A DNA stretch of 64,000 nucleotides from Cololabis saira (lineage: Eukaryota > Chordata > Actinopteri > Beloniformes > Belonidae). A program made the translations under genes and the position numbers. How positions within the stretch are numbered: the stretch's first letter is position 1; every line of letters starts with the position of its first letter. Shown here in pieces: positions 21,481 through 32,869 of this stretch. The notes below the pieces were generated by a model. It did no database searches. It saw only the letters and a list, made by a program, of their open reading frames with translations, and had not been told where the DNA came from. The stretch lies in the NCBI RefSeq assembly GCF_033807715.1, contig NC_084607.1, positions 21,213,941 through 21,277,940 on the forward strand. Direction: 5' to 3'.

Positions 21481-21860
21481 TTGAAAAAAAGCTGAGGGAA
21501 GAGTTGGTGGAGTATCAAGTCATAGCAAGCAAGGATCTCCCACAGGAAGAGAGAGTTGAAGGTTCTGGGTTCTTCTAGGGAAAGAGGAGAGCTTTACAAA
21601 TCTGGCATCACTGATGAAGGCAATACTCTGCATCCCTCACAGCAATGCAAGCTCAGAGAGGTCATTCAGCATGGTGAAAAAGATCCTCACAGAAAACACA
21701 ATGAGTATGGATAATTCTACTCTTTGCGCACTCCTTTCTTGCAAGATTAACCATACCAGCCCTGGCCACAAGTATGTACCCTCCAAGAAAGTGATTGAAG
21801 CTGCAAAGTCTGCCACCTCCAATTACAACAGGCCCTTGGGTGACAAAGGGAACCTGGAAA
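21481..21860 (+). pseudogene. hAT transposase C-terminal dimerisation domain (hATC)
   Basis: The 92-codon frame at 21614-21892 reads 'ILCIPHSNASSERSFSMVKK', then 'LCALLSCKIN', the conserved end of hAT transposases where two subunits dimerise. Just upstream (21481-21580), 'LREELVEYQVIASKDLPQE' is in the style of the preceding transposase part. The domain itself is unbroken. The intervening catalytic RNase H-like region is missing, so no active enzyme is predicted. Confidence 0.7.
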
Positions 21861-22496
21861 ATTCTACAAATATTGTATTTTATTGTTATTAATACTAAAC
21901 TTATTTGGCTCCAAAAAGGCTGTAGAATCATTTTGGGAGGTACATTTTAGCACATTTCATTGTAGCTATGGATTTAAAGCTCATTAAAAGTCGCCTTGTT
22001 TATATCAGGGCGGGGATGTTGTGAGTGGAGCATTCCAACCACTACCCCAGAAAATCTCCCTCTTTTTCACAGCCCAATGTTGGCAGGTATGCATAACGGG
22101 GAGGAAGATCCATTTCCCCACGCTACGCAGTGTCCCTACCCATCTTGGTGGAAAGTGGTGCTTTGTCATTATGGCGTGTTTTATTAAAAGTAGGTCAATA
22201 TCAATTTCATTAAGTTTGCACAATGGATGGTTTCAAAATTAACTTGCATTTAAAATAATATTTCTTTATCTGAATATTATATTTAACATTCACAATGACT
22301 AAATCTGGAGACAATTAATACATAATTCATATGTAAACTAGATATATTCAAATGTATATTATACATAAGTCTTCGTCTTTGAGTGCAAAATACATTTTGA
22401 AAACCCCAAAATTTTCAAATTGTGCGGCCCTCTCCATACAGTCCTTTTGCAGATGTGGCCCCCGGCCGAATCTAATTGAATACCCCTGCCCTAGGG

Positions 22497-23684
22497 GAAC
22501 CAGAGGTTCCCCAGAGAAATGTGTCTTTGTTTTGTTTTATCCACACCATCAACAGGAGCAATGTAGGGATAATATAGTCAGATGGGTGAAAATCCTGTTT
22601 TATTTGTTTATTTTATATGCCCCATAAATCCTACACTACACTTCACTGTGTTTGTTTCTTTTATTTAGGGCTAGTTAAATTTTGTTATTAATAATATCAA
22701 AGATGATTCCTTCTTTTGAGTAATCTTGCAAATGTGTAACACATGCAAAACTCGGATATTATATTTATGATATAATACACTTGATAAGAATAGATATTAA
22801 ATATTCAGTTTCCATCCTCATATTCAAAATAATTAGACAACACAATGAAAAATGGTAATGACACAGTATCTGTAGATACTCAAGCATCAATCCCAAAAAC
22901 CATCTACCCTGTACAAATATAACAAACCCTAAGCAATGAGAGAGAAGAGCACGAGTTGTCATCTCTCCCCATGAAATGCTTCAACACAAGCCACTGTTTG
23001 TTTTTTTCCTTCGTTTTGCTGTGGTGAAACAACCCTCATCTGTCATCCCACACCAAAACGCAGCCATCCCAAATGACAGCCCTCCAAGTGGACACCTAAT
23101 GAAGACAAAAGCTCTTTTTGAGCTCAGCCTCCTGTCTGGAAGGAATTACGCCCATGTGCTGGTGAGTGCCTGCATGTAGCAGGGAGGGGACGCAGGGATG
23201 ATCCAGGGCTCAGAGTGGAGCAGCAAAGACTGGTAGTGATTAGAATGAATAGTGACTAGGACTCAGCCCAATGGCGGCTTAATGACTTGCGGTCAGTTGA
23301 CTCTGTCTCAATTAATCAGACTGTTCTTTCCTGCATGCCTACTTTTTCCCCCTCTTCTTGTTTTGGCTCTAATTTCTCCCTTTGTCTCATGCCTAGAGCA
23401 GAGAGACAGTGCTTTGCTCCCAGTCTCTGTTTGTCTCACTCTTTTGTTTCTCCTCTCTGTCACTGTCTGTGAATTACCATTTCCACACATATCCTTCTCT
23501 CCGTCTCTTGTTTTCACATGCTGCCTGACAGTTCCTCCAAATGGACACGTTTCATTTCTTCTTCAGCTCTGCATCAGTGAAAGAAAGAATGAGGCCATTT
23601 GAGCATCACCCTCTATTATCTGTGTTGCAGCCTGTTCAAGCGTGGTGTGATGGAATATCTTCCAAGTCCCAGGCTTTTCACGTG
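22497..23684. other. gene-free stretch
   Basis: No gene recognised. The 116-codon plus frame at 23252-23602 is rich in Leu, Ser and Phe from pyrimidine-rich DNA and lies opposite another open frame, so it is probably chance. Confidence 0.4.
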
Positions 23685-24029
23685 GACAAATTTGTTGGTA
23701 ACCTTCCATTAAAAAAAGAAAAACCCACAATGGTTCATTGAATTCTGGTTCAACTGAATAATTAAAAAAAACAAGTGAATGGCCCTGACAAAATAGTTGG
23801 AAGCCCTATAAAAGATTGAAAATAATTTGACCGTAATGACATGTTAAAGAAGCATGAAGCATGTTCTGTTATAAACATCACAGGTGTCTCAATCTTGACG
23901 GGCTTGGAAGTGTCAGACTGACTTCCAAATGCATATTGACAAGCCAAAAAAACATCCATGAGACTGTTCACGGGACAGATGTGACAAACCTGAAGCTTTC
24001 TGACAAGTCGCATCAGATCTATGATCACA

Positions 24030-24820
24030 GATACAAAAATTAGGCATTTAAAGAAAAGAGGCTGTAGCTACTGTGAACATAGAGGAAGCTCAGTTATGTT
24101 CTGGAGCTGGTTTGCTGCATCTGGTACACAATGTCTTCAATCTCTGGAGGTACAATGAAAATTCAAGATTATCTGGAGCGAAATGTGCTGCTACCATGAA
24201 GCTTGGTCTCAGGCCACGTTTACACATAGCTGGGTATTTACAAAAACGGATATTTCCCCCTCTATGTTTTGAAAAAGATCATCATTTACATCAGATCATT
24301 TACAAAATCTCTTCATTTACACGAACCCGCATAAATACGCGGTTAAAGGGTTCTATGACCATGCCAAACCTACAGGCGGCATTGCAACGAGAAGCATAAA
24401 GTCCTGCTAGCCAATCTGAATCCTGGAAAAAAAAACATCAGAAATTGAGACGAGTAACTACAGTGGCCAAACAAATTGTAAACACAGGTCGCACACATGA
24501 CGCTGGTGACGTTTCTGTCGCATAATGTGACGTTCTGAAGCCTAAATGTCCGTTTCCCTCTGTTTACAAGCAAACGTGAAGACGGAGTTTTTGCAAATCT
24601 CCACTTTGGCCGGAGTTTTCAGAAATGATCGTTTTTGTTGACTTTGAACTTGTTTTCGTGTAAACGAACAGCCAAAAGACATGAAAACACCACCGTTTTT
24701 GCTAAGTGTAAACGGGGCCTCAGTCACGGCTCATGTTTCTTCCAACAGGATAATGACCCAAAACATACAGCTAACAATATCCAAGAATTACTAAGAACAA
24801 CAAAAAGAAGACTATTCTGA
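24030..24820 (+). pseudogene. Tc1 transposase fragments, DDE catalytic region
   Basis: 'SSVMFWSWFAASGT' (about 24087-24128) corresponds to the conserved 'GGSVMVWGCFAASG' block of Tc1 enzymes. After the MITE, 'FFQQDNDPKHTANNIQELL' (about 24738-24794) contains the D-N-D-P-K-H-T signature with the second catalytic Asp. The last catalytic acid and the 'SPDLNPIE' block are absent. Stops occur between the pieces. The MITE lies between 'MKLGL' and 'SHGSCFFQQ', so it entered an already existing transposase copy. Confidence 0.7.
24211..24720. mobile_element. MITE, probably hAT-related
   Basis: Inverted ends: AGGCCACGTTTACACATAGC at 24211 and the complement of AGGCCCCGTTTACACTTAGC ending at 24720 (18 of 20 bases match). 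The inside is noncoding, with further 'GTTTTTG/CAAAAAC' subterminal symmetry. It interrupts the Tc1 transposase. Flanks share only CTC/CTCA, so the duplication length is unclear and the superfamily assignment is tentative. Confidence 0.7.
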
Positions 24821-25116
24821 AAGTGATTTTCATATGCCCTGACTGAGACAAACCTGAGACAGCTGTTTACTTATGAGGAGTGTCAGAAAACGTGCTTAAA
24901 GGTGCAAAAGTCTCCTTGAAAATCACCGAAATCACTAGATCACAGTGATTGCTTCTAAAGGTTCTGCAACAAAAGGTTAAATTAAGGGTTTCATCATTTT
25001 CATTTTTTTTCATAGTTTCATTCATTTTATTTCAATGATTCTAATGAACTACAGTACAATTTAAATGTCATTTAACAGTGATCAGTTAATAAAATATGAA
25101 TTATTACTTTTGTCAG

Positions 25117-25836
25117 TATTGTGTAATTTGAGTGAGCAATCTAGGTTTTTTCAATTTGGATTTTTTTTTCATGTCCAGTGGAAGGTAGTAACAAATTGTG
25201 CATATGTGTAATTTTAAAAGAAAACTCATGTTTTTACGTGGCCACAATGGAGATGGTATAAACAGGATGACAGCTATTTGGATGATGAGGGGGAGAAAAG
25301 TCAAGCTGGGCAACATAAACCGCTCAGACATGTTTGTCCCTGAAAAAAAAAATGGAAATAATAAAAAAGGAGAGTGTGTGTGGGTAAGTGGTAAGTCAGC
25401 TAGCCCATGTCAGATGTTATCTGCATTCCTGGAGATCCCAGGGGGGTCTTGCTGGCTTCCCAGGGTGGTCCTGACTGAGCTGACATTTGGAGGACTGGTC
25501 TGTGATGGCCTGTAGGGCTGCAGCGTGTAGCAGCAGTCACAGCTACTGTCCGTCTCTGCTTTGCCCTCTTCCTCTCCTCTTTTTTCTTTTTTCTTTCTCT
25601 TGATTTAGTCCTTAGCTGTCACACCTTTTTCTCTCCATCACCTTTCCTTATGATTTTTCTTTCGGCATTCTTTTTCCAACTCCATCTCATTTTCACTTTC
25701 TGTTCCTCCTACCCAACCTCCTGTCTTCAGATTCAAGCACTCTTCTTCTGTCCATCCTTCCATGATTACAATACACATAGTCCCGCTGTTTTTTCATTCT
25801 TTCATATGCTGTACTCATCCATCTCTCTTTGTCAGC
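25117..25836. other. gene-free stretch
   Basis: No supported gene. The part from 25560 to 25836 is strongly pyrimidine-rich and leads into the candidate acceptor at 25837. Confidence 0.4.
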
Positions 25837-25838
25837 AG

Positions 25839-25997
25839 ACCACCCTGAGGAGCCCGCTGCCACAGCACGTTGGAAAAAACGGAGGGAAGTCACAGGACCT
25901 CTGCATTAACCAGGCTGACCCTGCCTCTTTAAGCTCCACCGGGCAGAAAAAAGGAAAGAGGGGGCAACCAGAGGTCAAACACTCCAGGAGGACTTAA
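25839..25997 (+). CDS. candidate terminal exon, unrecognised
   Basis: A long pyrimidine tract ending CTCTTTGTCAGCAG (about 25826-25839) forms a strong acceptor. It is followed by an open frame to a TAA at about 25997, reading 'SPLPQHVGKNGGKSQDLCIN' and later 'STGQKKGKRGQPEVKHSRRT'. The product would be a basic, disordered tail. No homologue recognised. The opposite strand also has an open frame (25693-25893), so this could be chance. Confidence 0.2.
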   Translation, partial: TTLRSPLPQHVGKNGGKSQDLCINQADPASLSSTGQKKGKRGQPEVKHSRRT

Positions 25998-28900
25998 AGT
26001 CTGGCCATGGAGCATAATGATATCTATGCTGTAGGACATCAGCCTATTTTTCATGTTCTTTGGTGGTGAATGGAACATTTCTGACCTCATAATTTTGAAG
26101 GTCACCAGACTCTACCCTCCCAATGTGCCGCTCCTCATCTCATCTTGTGCATGCCAAAGCCCTCCATGGCATCCTACCAAAAAAAAGGGGGAAATAAACT
26201 TGTCAAATGACTTCTCAAAGCTAATGTCTCCTGTTAAGAACATGTACAGCACTGTAAAACTATGAACATCATCTTCCTCTTTAAATTGGTGGCAAAACAT
26301 TTTTACATAAAATGTGTTTTTTTGTGCCTTTCACAATAAATGGAAAATACTGTCAAATTATTATTAGCTGACATCTAACAAATTGAAATTAAAAGTATTT
26401 GATTAAATCCCTTATTTATGGCAATTTTCAGCAACTGTCTACCAATATTTGTTCTGCATTAATTTCAGAGTAGACCCATTTGTTTCCCATCAAATAAATT
26501 AGATCCAAAGCTTTCTCACTCTTTCAGACCCTACAGAGCCAGTGTTGATGCTGGCAAAACCTCTTGATACAACATCATTTGTTGCGAATGGCTTAGGGGA
26601 TTCTGCAGCGTAACACTACAGAGAGCAAATGGTGTTTGAGTGGTAGAGAGTTTCTTATCATATCATCAACTACACTACAGTAGTTATGCATCCTATTCTA
26701 ACCCGGTTTTGTATCTAAAAGCAATTAGATTGAAAGGCAATACAGAATTGTCTATGAAACTAAAGGTTAAAACACAGAAACAAGAGAGATCCACAACAGT
26801 GCATGAAATCAAAACACATGATTTGGTACCAGCTGTTTCCTTCATGCTTTGCTGAAAGTAGATCATATATTTGGATCACATTCTGCGGACATACCAAAAC
26901 CCATATTGTTAAGACTTGCTCTATAACCAACCCAGCTCCCAAACCATCACCTTTGCCATATTTTACTCTGTATCTTAGATATTATCTTAAGATGGGTGTT
27001 TATTTGCTGCAATGAACCGATGTCCTGTCCAGAATGTACTCCGCCGTTCGCCAAAGACAGCTAAGCTTCGGCAGACGCCCATCACATAGGGTGAAGCAGG
27101 CACAGACGACATGCATATAGATCAGGCGCACATACAAAAAATCAGATAAAGTCATGTTTAGAAATCCAAATTCACTTTAGCAATATATAAAATGTTCAAA
27201 CTTTGAATATAGTCCAAAAAAGTAAATACACGACCAGGCTTAAAACTTCACCATCAATCTTAAAGAACACCCAGACACACAAACACTTCTTATGACCACT
27301 CACAACAATGCCAGCAACAAAGACAGCCACACAAAGACAAAAAAAGATATAGTGGCAAAGTAGTTTCAACATAACTCTTGTGTGCACCTTAACCAGCGAA
27401 GTGGAGAAAGTCTTCACAAATAACTCCCCACCCTGTTTCTCTCTCCATCTTTAGCCTTCCCAGTGGTGTTCCAATCTGTAATTACTGACTCTATTTGATT
27501 GTAATCACCAGCCTGAACAGACAGATACCACATCCTCTTTTAAACCCTCCCACAAAGACCTGGGAATGTGCAAAGCTATATTTCTCCCAATTATCTATTT
27601 AGGATCGACTGGCTTGGTGCTGAAGTTCTCAGACTGTGTTTGCCAATTTGCTGTGTCAATTAGATTTTCTTCTAGGTAAGTAATCAGACTCTGGGAGAAT
27701 GTGAGAGAGGGAAAGATGAAGGGAAAAGTAATTACAGCTTTTTGGATGGTTGGCATCTGCTCCGCAGTGCCTCTGTACCACCTATGTCTTTTTTAATCCC
27801 TTTTAATGCAGTTTACTATAAACCCTCGTCTTTGTGTTTCTCACTTGGAAAACAGATTAGATCCACAGATATCTGATATACAAATGGACAAAAACGCAAT
27901 TTAAAAAAAAATGCATGTTCTGCAGATGCACAAAAAGAGAGAAAACTAAGGAACAAAATAATTGATGACAACGCTGCTCCTTTTTGTTTCAGCTTCATGT
28001 TGGAAATGTTACTTAATTTTGAATTTCTCTTCCAAGCAGACCGATAACGACTCCCTGAAGTTAGAAAGTTAAAATGTAATCATCGTATTAAACCAACTTG
28101 AAAATGTGACTTGCAGCAGTAAATTTTGAATGCTACATTTATTACACAATGCAGCACAATTTAGCATTTAGCATAAATATCCAGCGAAACAGAAAACACA
28201 GGCATAAAACACAATCATGACCATGATTTCTTCTTATTCATTATAAATGTAAATAAATAAATGTGGGGACACGTGAGAGAAAAAAAAATGAGTGAATTAG
28301 GCAGAGCATGGCTCCCTAGCTGACACCTGGCTGTCCTGACTGCCCTTGTAACAGCCTGACACCTCCCTAATCCCCACTCCAGGCTGCTGCCACAAGCCCT
28401 ATCTCAGCTGGCCAACGTTGGCTCACAGTCAGGCCTGTCACCCAGTCAGAGATCTGGTCCAGAGGAAGGCTTCAGGAGCCACACAAAGTCCTTCAGTCCC
28501 GTGTGTGCTCATGTGTCTCCTCAAACAAATCCTCTCACAACAACTGGTTCTTGTGAATTTAAGATTCACTGAGCTTTTGTAAAGAGGGTGCATTTTTTAT
28601 TTATTTCTCCATCAGCTGATGCACTACTTGTGTTTCACTATCATCAAAACTATTCCTTGAACATCCATCTTTACCTTTGAGACAGCTCCAGCAGTTTGGA
28701 ACAATCTTTTAAAACACTGGGCTGATGCTTATTAATGTTTGCAAAAGTATACATGAATAAGAAATGAATGACTGTGCAAATAAGAAGAAAAAGTGGGTCC
28801 AAATGTCAAAATGTATTTCTAATCCCTTTATACGTTTTGTTTTTCCTTGTAACGAGCATACACATTTTCAGTGTAGTCAGTTATTTGCTGAACAAGTCCT

Positions 28901-30045
28901 TGCAGAGACACATGTGTGAATAAAAATATGAGGCATTTTTTAAGTGCAATAAAATTGATATAATACTCCTCTCACAGATAGATAGGATTTCTTAATATAG
29001 CCCCAAATTGCCAAACATGCGTACAGTTGTAGACATAGATTACAATCTATGATAGATGCCTTTGCACCAAAATCAACACTTTCAAGCTCAACTAAAGATT
29101 AAAACGACCACATTGGCGAGAAAGAGGAAAAAAAGCCTTGTAGAGGAACATTTTTATGGTGAAATGAGCGAAAGATTAACTTGGTTGGCCACAGCGACCA
29201 AAGGTATGTTTGGATGGGTGAAGGTTACGTGCCCTAAGGACTCTGCACCAACTGTTAATCATGGGGTGGTTTTAGTTTCATTGGTTGCTGCGTGGAAACT
29301 GCAGTTTGCACATCAGAGAGGGAATACTGAAGGATGATGCACCCAAAAATTCCTCTGCATGCTCAAACCATCAAAGTTCATACTCAGATTCACATCCAGA
29401 GTGTATTTAAAACTATTAATCCCAAAGGGTCATTCACTTTTGACTGCCAACTCCAGCCAGTTTATTAGATAAATAAATAGAAACAAGAGTAGATGGCAGG
29501 CATCATAACACAGTAAACCAGGCACATCTCAACTCGTCCAGTAATAAGTTCACAGATCAGTGGGTGGCAAAAACAATTTGTAGAGAAAATGAAAGTTGTC
29601 AAAAGTTTTGTGCGCCTCAAGGGCAGCAACCCCGCAGTGAACAGCAAGCTTTTGGAACAGCCTTGACAGAAGCTCCGACCACAACCCTATCATCAGTTTA
29701 TGGCCTCGTCTAAAAGCTGGCAACCACAAAAGAAAACCACCAGACCTGACTAAAGTCTGTGAGGTTTACTCATATAACTGACCAGAACTCTGATATGGGC
29801 TGTTTTCCCAACAATTATTTAAATAACTGTAAATTGAATCTAGTATGTCTCACTGGTGCATCACCTGAGCATTTGGGTATGTTACAGTATATATCACAAA
29901 TATAAGTATGCATGTGAAGTAATTAAAGTACTGGTACTTTCTTTGAAGTCCAAAAGTACTATGTCTTTTAAATAACATGGGGAAGCCCATATAATGATGT
30001 CATGGGTTTGGAAGCTCCTGATAACTGACATCATGTGAGTTAATT
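25998..30045. other. gene-free stretch
   Basis: About 4 kb without a recognisable gene or clear transposon ends. The part at 28290-28520 is GC-richer and lower in stops but has no splice or domain support. It could hold conserved noncoding sequence; this cannot be judged from one genome. Confidence 0.4.
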
Positions 30046-30097
30046 GATGCTATTGCAATAGTCGAGTCTGGCGGTGATGAAGGCGTGGATCAAAGTT

Positions 30098-30840
30098 TCA
30101 GCGGCAGAGAAGGAGAGTGATGGACGGAGACGGGCAATATTTTTGAGGTGGAAGAAAGCAGTTCTTGTGATGTGGTTGACATGGTGTTGGAAGAGAGGTT
30201 ATTGTCCAGAATAACTCAGAGGTTGCGGATGTGAGTGGAGGGGGACAGAATGGAGTTGTCAACAGTGAGAGTGAAATTATGAGCGGTTTGGTGAAGGATT
30301 TGGGGCCAATGATGAACATGTCTGATTTGTTGCAGTTGAGTTGGAAGAAGTTTGAGTGCATCCATGATTTTATCTCAGTGAGGTAGTTGGTCAGGGCAGA
30401 GTGGGTTACGGAGGTGAGGGATTTGGTGGAGATGTACAGTTGGACGTCTTCAGCGTAGCAGTGGAAATGGAGGTGATGGCGGTGGATGATGTTGCTGAGG
30501 GGAAGCATGTAGAGGATGAAGAGAAGTGGACCAAGCACCGAACCCTGGGGGACGCCTTGTGACAGAGGGGCAGTGGAGGAGGTGCAGTTGTTGATGCTGA
30601 TGAACTGGTGTCTGTTTGTGAGATATGATTTTAACCAGGAGAGGGTGGAGCCGGTGATGTTGAGAGATGATTCCAGGCGGGAAAGGAGGATGGTATGGCT
30701 GATGGTGTCGAAGGCTGCTGTGAGGTCAAGGAGAAGGAGAATGCTGAGGTGGCCGGAGTCTGAGGAGAGAAGAAGGTCGTTGGTGACTTTGAGGAGGGCT
30801 GTTTCTGTGCTGTGACGTGAGTGGAAACCAGATTGAAATG
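30098..30840 (-). pseudogene. L2 ORF, RT palm part with mutated YADD
   Basis: From about 30840 the minus strand encodes the RT palm, in two frames: 'FNLVSTHVTAQK'-type out-of-frame sequence, then 'MLGPLLFILYMLPL' and 'HFHCYAEDVQLY'. The active-site YADD is changed to YAED, removing one metal-binding Asp. A 1-base loss near 30300 shifts the frame after 'SFTKP'. The copy is enzymatically dead. Confidence 0.75.
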
Positions 30841-30842
30841 GT

Positions 30843-31439
30843 TCAAACAGAGGGAGTGGTGGAGGTGGTCAGGTTACTGTAGATGGTGTTAATTTTGTTT
30901 TGGAAAAATGAGAGAAAGGCGTTGCACTTGGTGACTGTGAAGGAGTTGGAGATGTTGTCACTGGGTTTGAGAAGTTTGTTTATTGTGGAGAAGAGAGCCT
31001 TGGGGTTGGAGGAGTCAGAATGTATGATGTTGGAGTAGTAGGTGGACCGAGCTGAGTTGAGGGCATCTTTGTATTGGTGGAGGTGATCAGTGTAAGCAAG
31101 TTGATGAACGGTTAAACGAGATTTCTTGCAGAATCGTTCAAGTTGACGTTTACGGGATTTCATTTTGTGGAGTTCAGGGGTGTACCAGGGTGCTGAGCGT
31201 GTGAAAGTGACTGTTTTGGTTTTGATGGGAGCTAGCTGATCAAGACAGGATGAGAGTGTATGGTTGTAGTAATTCACGAGGTCTGAGGGGTTGTCGGGTG
31301 ACAGGGGAGGGGAGGCGGACATCTCAGTGGCAAGAGAGGGGGAGATGGATTTGATGTTGTGGAAGGATATTTTGCATGATTCTTTGGGAGTGGGGATGGG
31401 GATGTTGATGTCCCTGGTGATTGCCAGGTGATCAAACAT
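30843..31439 (-). pseudogene. L2 ORF, endonuclease-RT linker
   Basis: This 198-codon frame starts at the extreme C-terminal edge of the endonuclease ('DHLAI') and runs through the linker: 'SAPWYTPELHKMKSRKRQLE', 'LHQYKDALNSARSTYYS', 'NPKALFSTINKLLKPSDN'. It corresponds to about residues 323-525 of the intact copy. It ends at the second deletion junction near 30850. Confidence 0.8.
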
Positions 31440-31456
31440 TATTGTCTGTTATAAAT

Positions 31457-32134
31457 TCATTCAGTAGTAGGCCTTTGTTGTTGAGCGAGCAGGTGTTGAA
31501 CAGAGCCAGTTTCAGGTGGTGTTGCTTTGTGATTGGCTGTGAGGACTGAGATAGTGGACGGAGATTGGATTGGATTCACCTGGTGTTTGTTGTGGTGATG
31601 TAAGGAAGAAGTTGCAGGACGGCAGGAAGACCAGAAGGAAGGAATGGAGTTTGGCGACGTGAAGTTGTATGAAAACATGCAACCCGAGCAACTGTGTGGA
31701 GGATGGTTTTGCCAGAGTATACCCGATGTCGGACGCGTGTGGTAGTGGTGGTCTGACGCGGAGTGGAGCGGCGGCATGGTCCGGGTGGAAAGCGGTAGCA
31801 GGAGGCTAATGTTAGCTAGCATCGACGAGCCGAGTGTCCGGATAGAGAGGAGTGATGAGCACCCCAGGAGTATCCACAGGATTAGCCAAAGCATGCTACA
31901 TCCAGCAGGTAAGCGTGTTGAAGTGGAGGTGGTGGTGGCTGAGGACAGAAAACAGCGGTGACCGGTAAAAGAGTAATGGTAGAGTGAGCAGCTAGCTAGT
32001 TGTTGCTTTAGCCGGCAGTTAGCCCAGTGGTGCAGAGCAAAACTTACTCGCGGGGGCTCAAACAGGAGCCCACAGCGGAGAGAAGACTCAATCAGTTGTG
32101 GCGTACACAAGATAGGAGTTGGAAGTTGTATCAA
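31457..32134 (-). pseudogene. L2 ORF, N-terminal part
   Basis: This 225-codon frame matches the N-terminal, mostly Ser/Thr/Pro-rich region of the intact L2 protein, although the frame wanders because of small indels. Recognisable blocks include 'MLWLILWILLG' and 'MFSYNFTSPNSIPSFWSSCR'. It ends just before the deleted endonuclease region. No catalytic function remains. Confidence 0.7.
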
Positions 32135-32189
32135 AACTTACCGGCAGAGGCCCATAAACTGGGCCTGCTGCGTTTGAAAAAGCTTTGGT

Positions 32190-32630
32190 CAGTTGACACT
32201 CATTACATTTAAACTTGGTTTTGCAGTAAAATGTCCTCTTGTCTCCTCAGATCCATGGTGAACACGTCACTCCAGCAGCTCCCTCATCCGAGCTTCTGTC
32301 AGCATATGCCTGCTTTGGACTGAGCTTGTGAAAGGTTACCCAGAACATTTGACCCAAGTCATGCAGTTCAAAGGAAATGCTACTAAATACTAAGGAAATG
32401 TAGGCTATGTAAACTTTTGACCTTGAAGAAAGTAATATAAAATTTCTTTCTCTATTATGGCATTTAGCAACATGAAATAATTTTGTAATCCTGACTGACC
32501 TGAAACAGGAGATATTTTGTCTGATTTAACTTCAGACAGTGAGACAAAAAAAGTAATGTGTCTTTTTGCACAGTCTGTAAACTTCTTGTTTCAACTGTAT
32601 CTTGTAACCATGAGCCTTCTGAACGTGTGT
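32190..32630. other. gene-free stretch
   Basis: Between the L2 copy and a Tc1 scrap. Nothing recognised. Confidence 0.4.
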
Positions 32631-32639
32631 CTTTTTGGA

Positions 32640-32860
32640 CAAATGCAAGATAACGTCCAAAGTGGAGATGATTGGTGATAATGCTGATGTTTCTGCTATG
32701 TTTGGCCAAAACTAAACACAGCATATCAACGCAAACACCTCAAAAGTATCAAGCACAGTGGTGGATGGGTGATGATATGGGCTTGCTCTGCACTAGCAGG
32801 ACTTGGCTGGCATGAGGTTATACAACCGTTTACAACAGTCAACAAGAAAAGAGTTGCAAT
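32640..32860 (+). pseudogene. Tc1-like transposase scrap
   Basis: The plus strand reads, with stops, 'SSTVVDG', 'MIWACSALAGLGW' and 'MFGQN', close to the Tc1 'GGGVMVWACFAATGPG' region. No terminal repeats are visible. A short, old fragment; it is in a different state of decay from the copies at 24 kb and 39 kb. Confidence 0.5.
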
Positions 32861-32869
32861 AACCAAGTT

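Larger units (their letters stand above)
20008..22488 (+). mobile_element. hAT DNA transposon with perfect 8-bp target duplication
   Basis: The element starts CAGGGCTATTCAATTGG at 20008 and ends with the complementary ...TTGAATACCCCTG at 22488. It is flanked on both sides by CCCTAGGG (20000-20007 and 22489-22496), the 8-bp duplication expected of hAT insertion. Both ends also carry 'GCGGCCC/GGGCCGC' subterminal motifs. At 2481 bp it is close to the size of an autonomous hAT, but its transposase is broken. N-terminal-like coding occurs at 20300-20780, another repeat seems inserted from about 20785, and coding resumes at about 21480 with the C-terminal dimerisation domain at 21614-21860. Confidence 0.85.
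23685..25116 (+). mobile_element. Tc1/mariner transposon copy split by a MITE
   Basis: The left part (from 23685) has 'GACAAATTTGTTGG' then 'AAAGAAAAACCCACAATGG', and the right part ends 'TTATTACTTTTGTCAG' near 25116. These resemble the ends of fish Tc1 elements (GACAAAAGT...ACTTTTGTC). Between them lies a broken transposase. Without the 510-bp MITE at 24211-24720 the element is about 0.92 kb, shorter than the usual 1.3-1.6 kb, so it also has deletions. TA target duplications could not be verified. Confidence 0.65.
30046..32183 (-). mobile_element. L2-type LINE, 3'-truncated copy with internal deletions
   Basis: The minus strand is closely similar to the intact L2 at 58.5-61.5 kb, from its 5' leader (32183, 'AACGCAGCAGGCCCAGT') to the block ending 'CTATTGCAATAGCATC' at 30046. 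About 550 bp of the 3' end, including the tail, is missing. Two internal segments are absent relative to the intact copy: about 521 bp (its 59233-59753, the endonuclease) joined near 31445, and about 380 bp (its 60356-60735, the RT fingers) joined near 30850. Small indels add frameshifts, and the catalytic YADD reads YAED (about 30457-30446). Confidence 0.85.
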
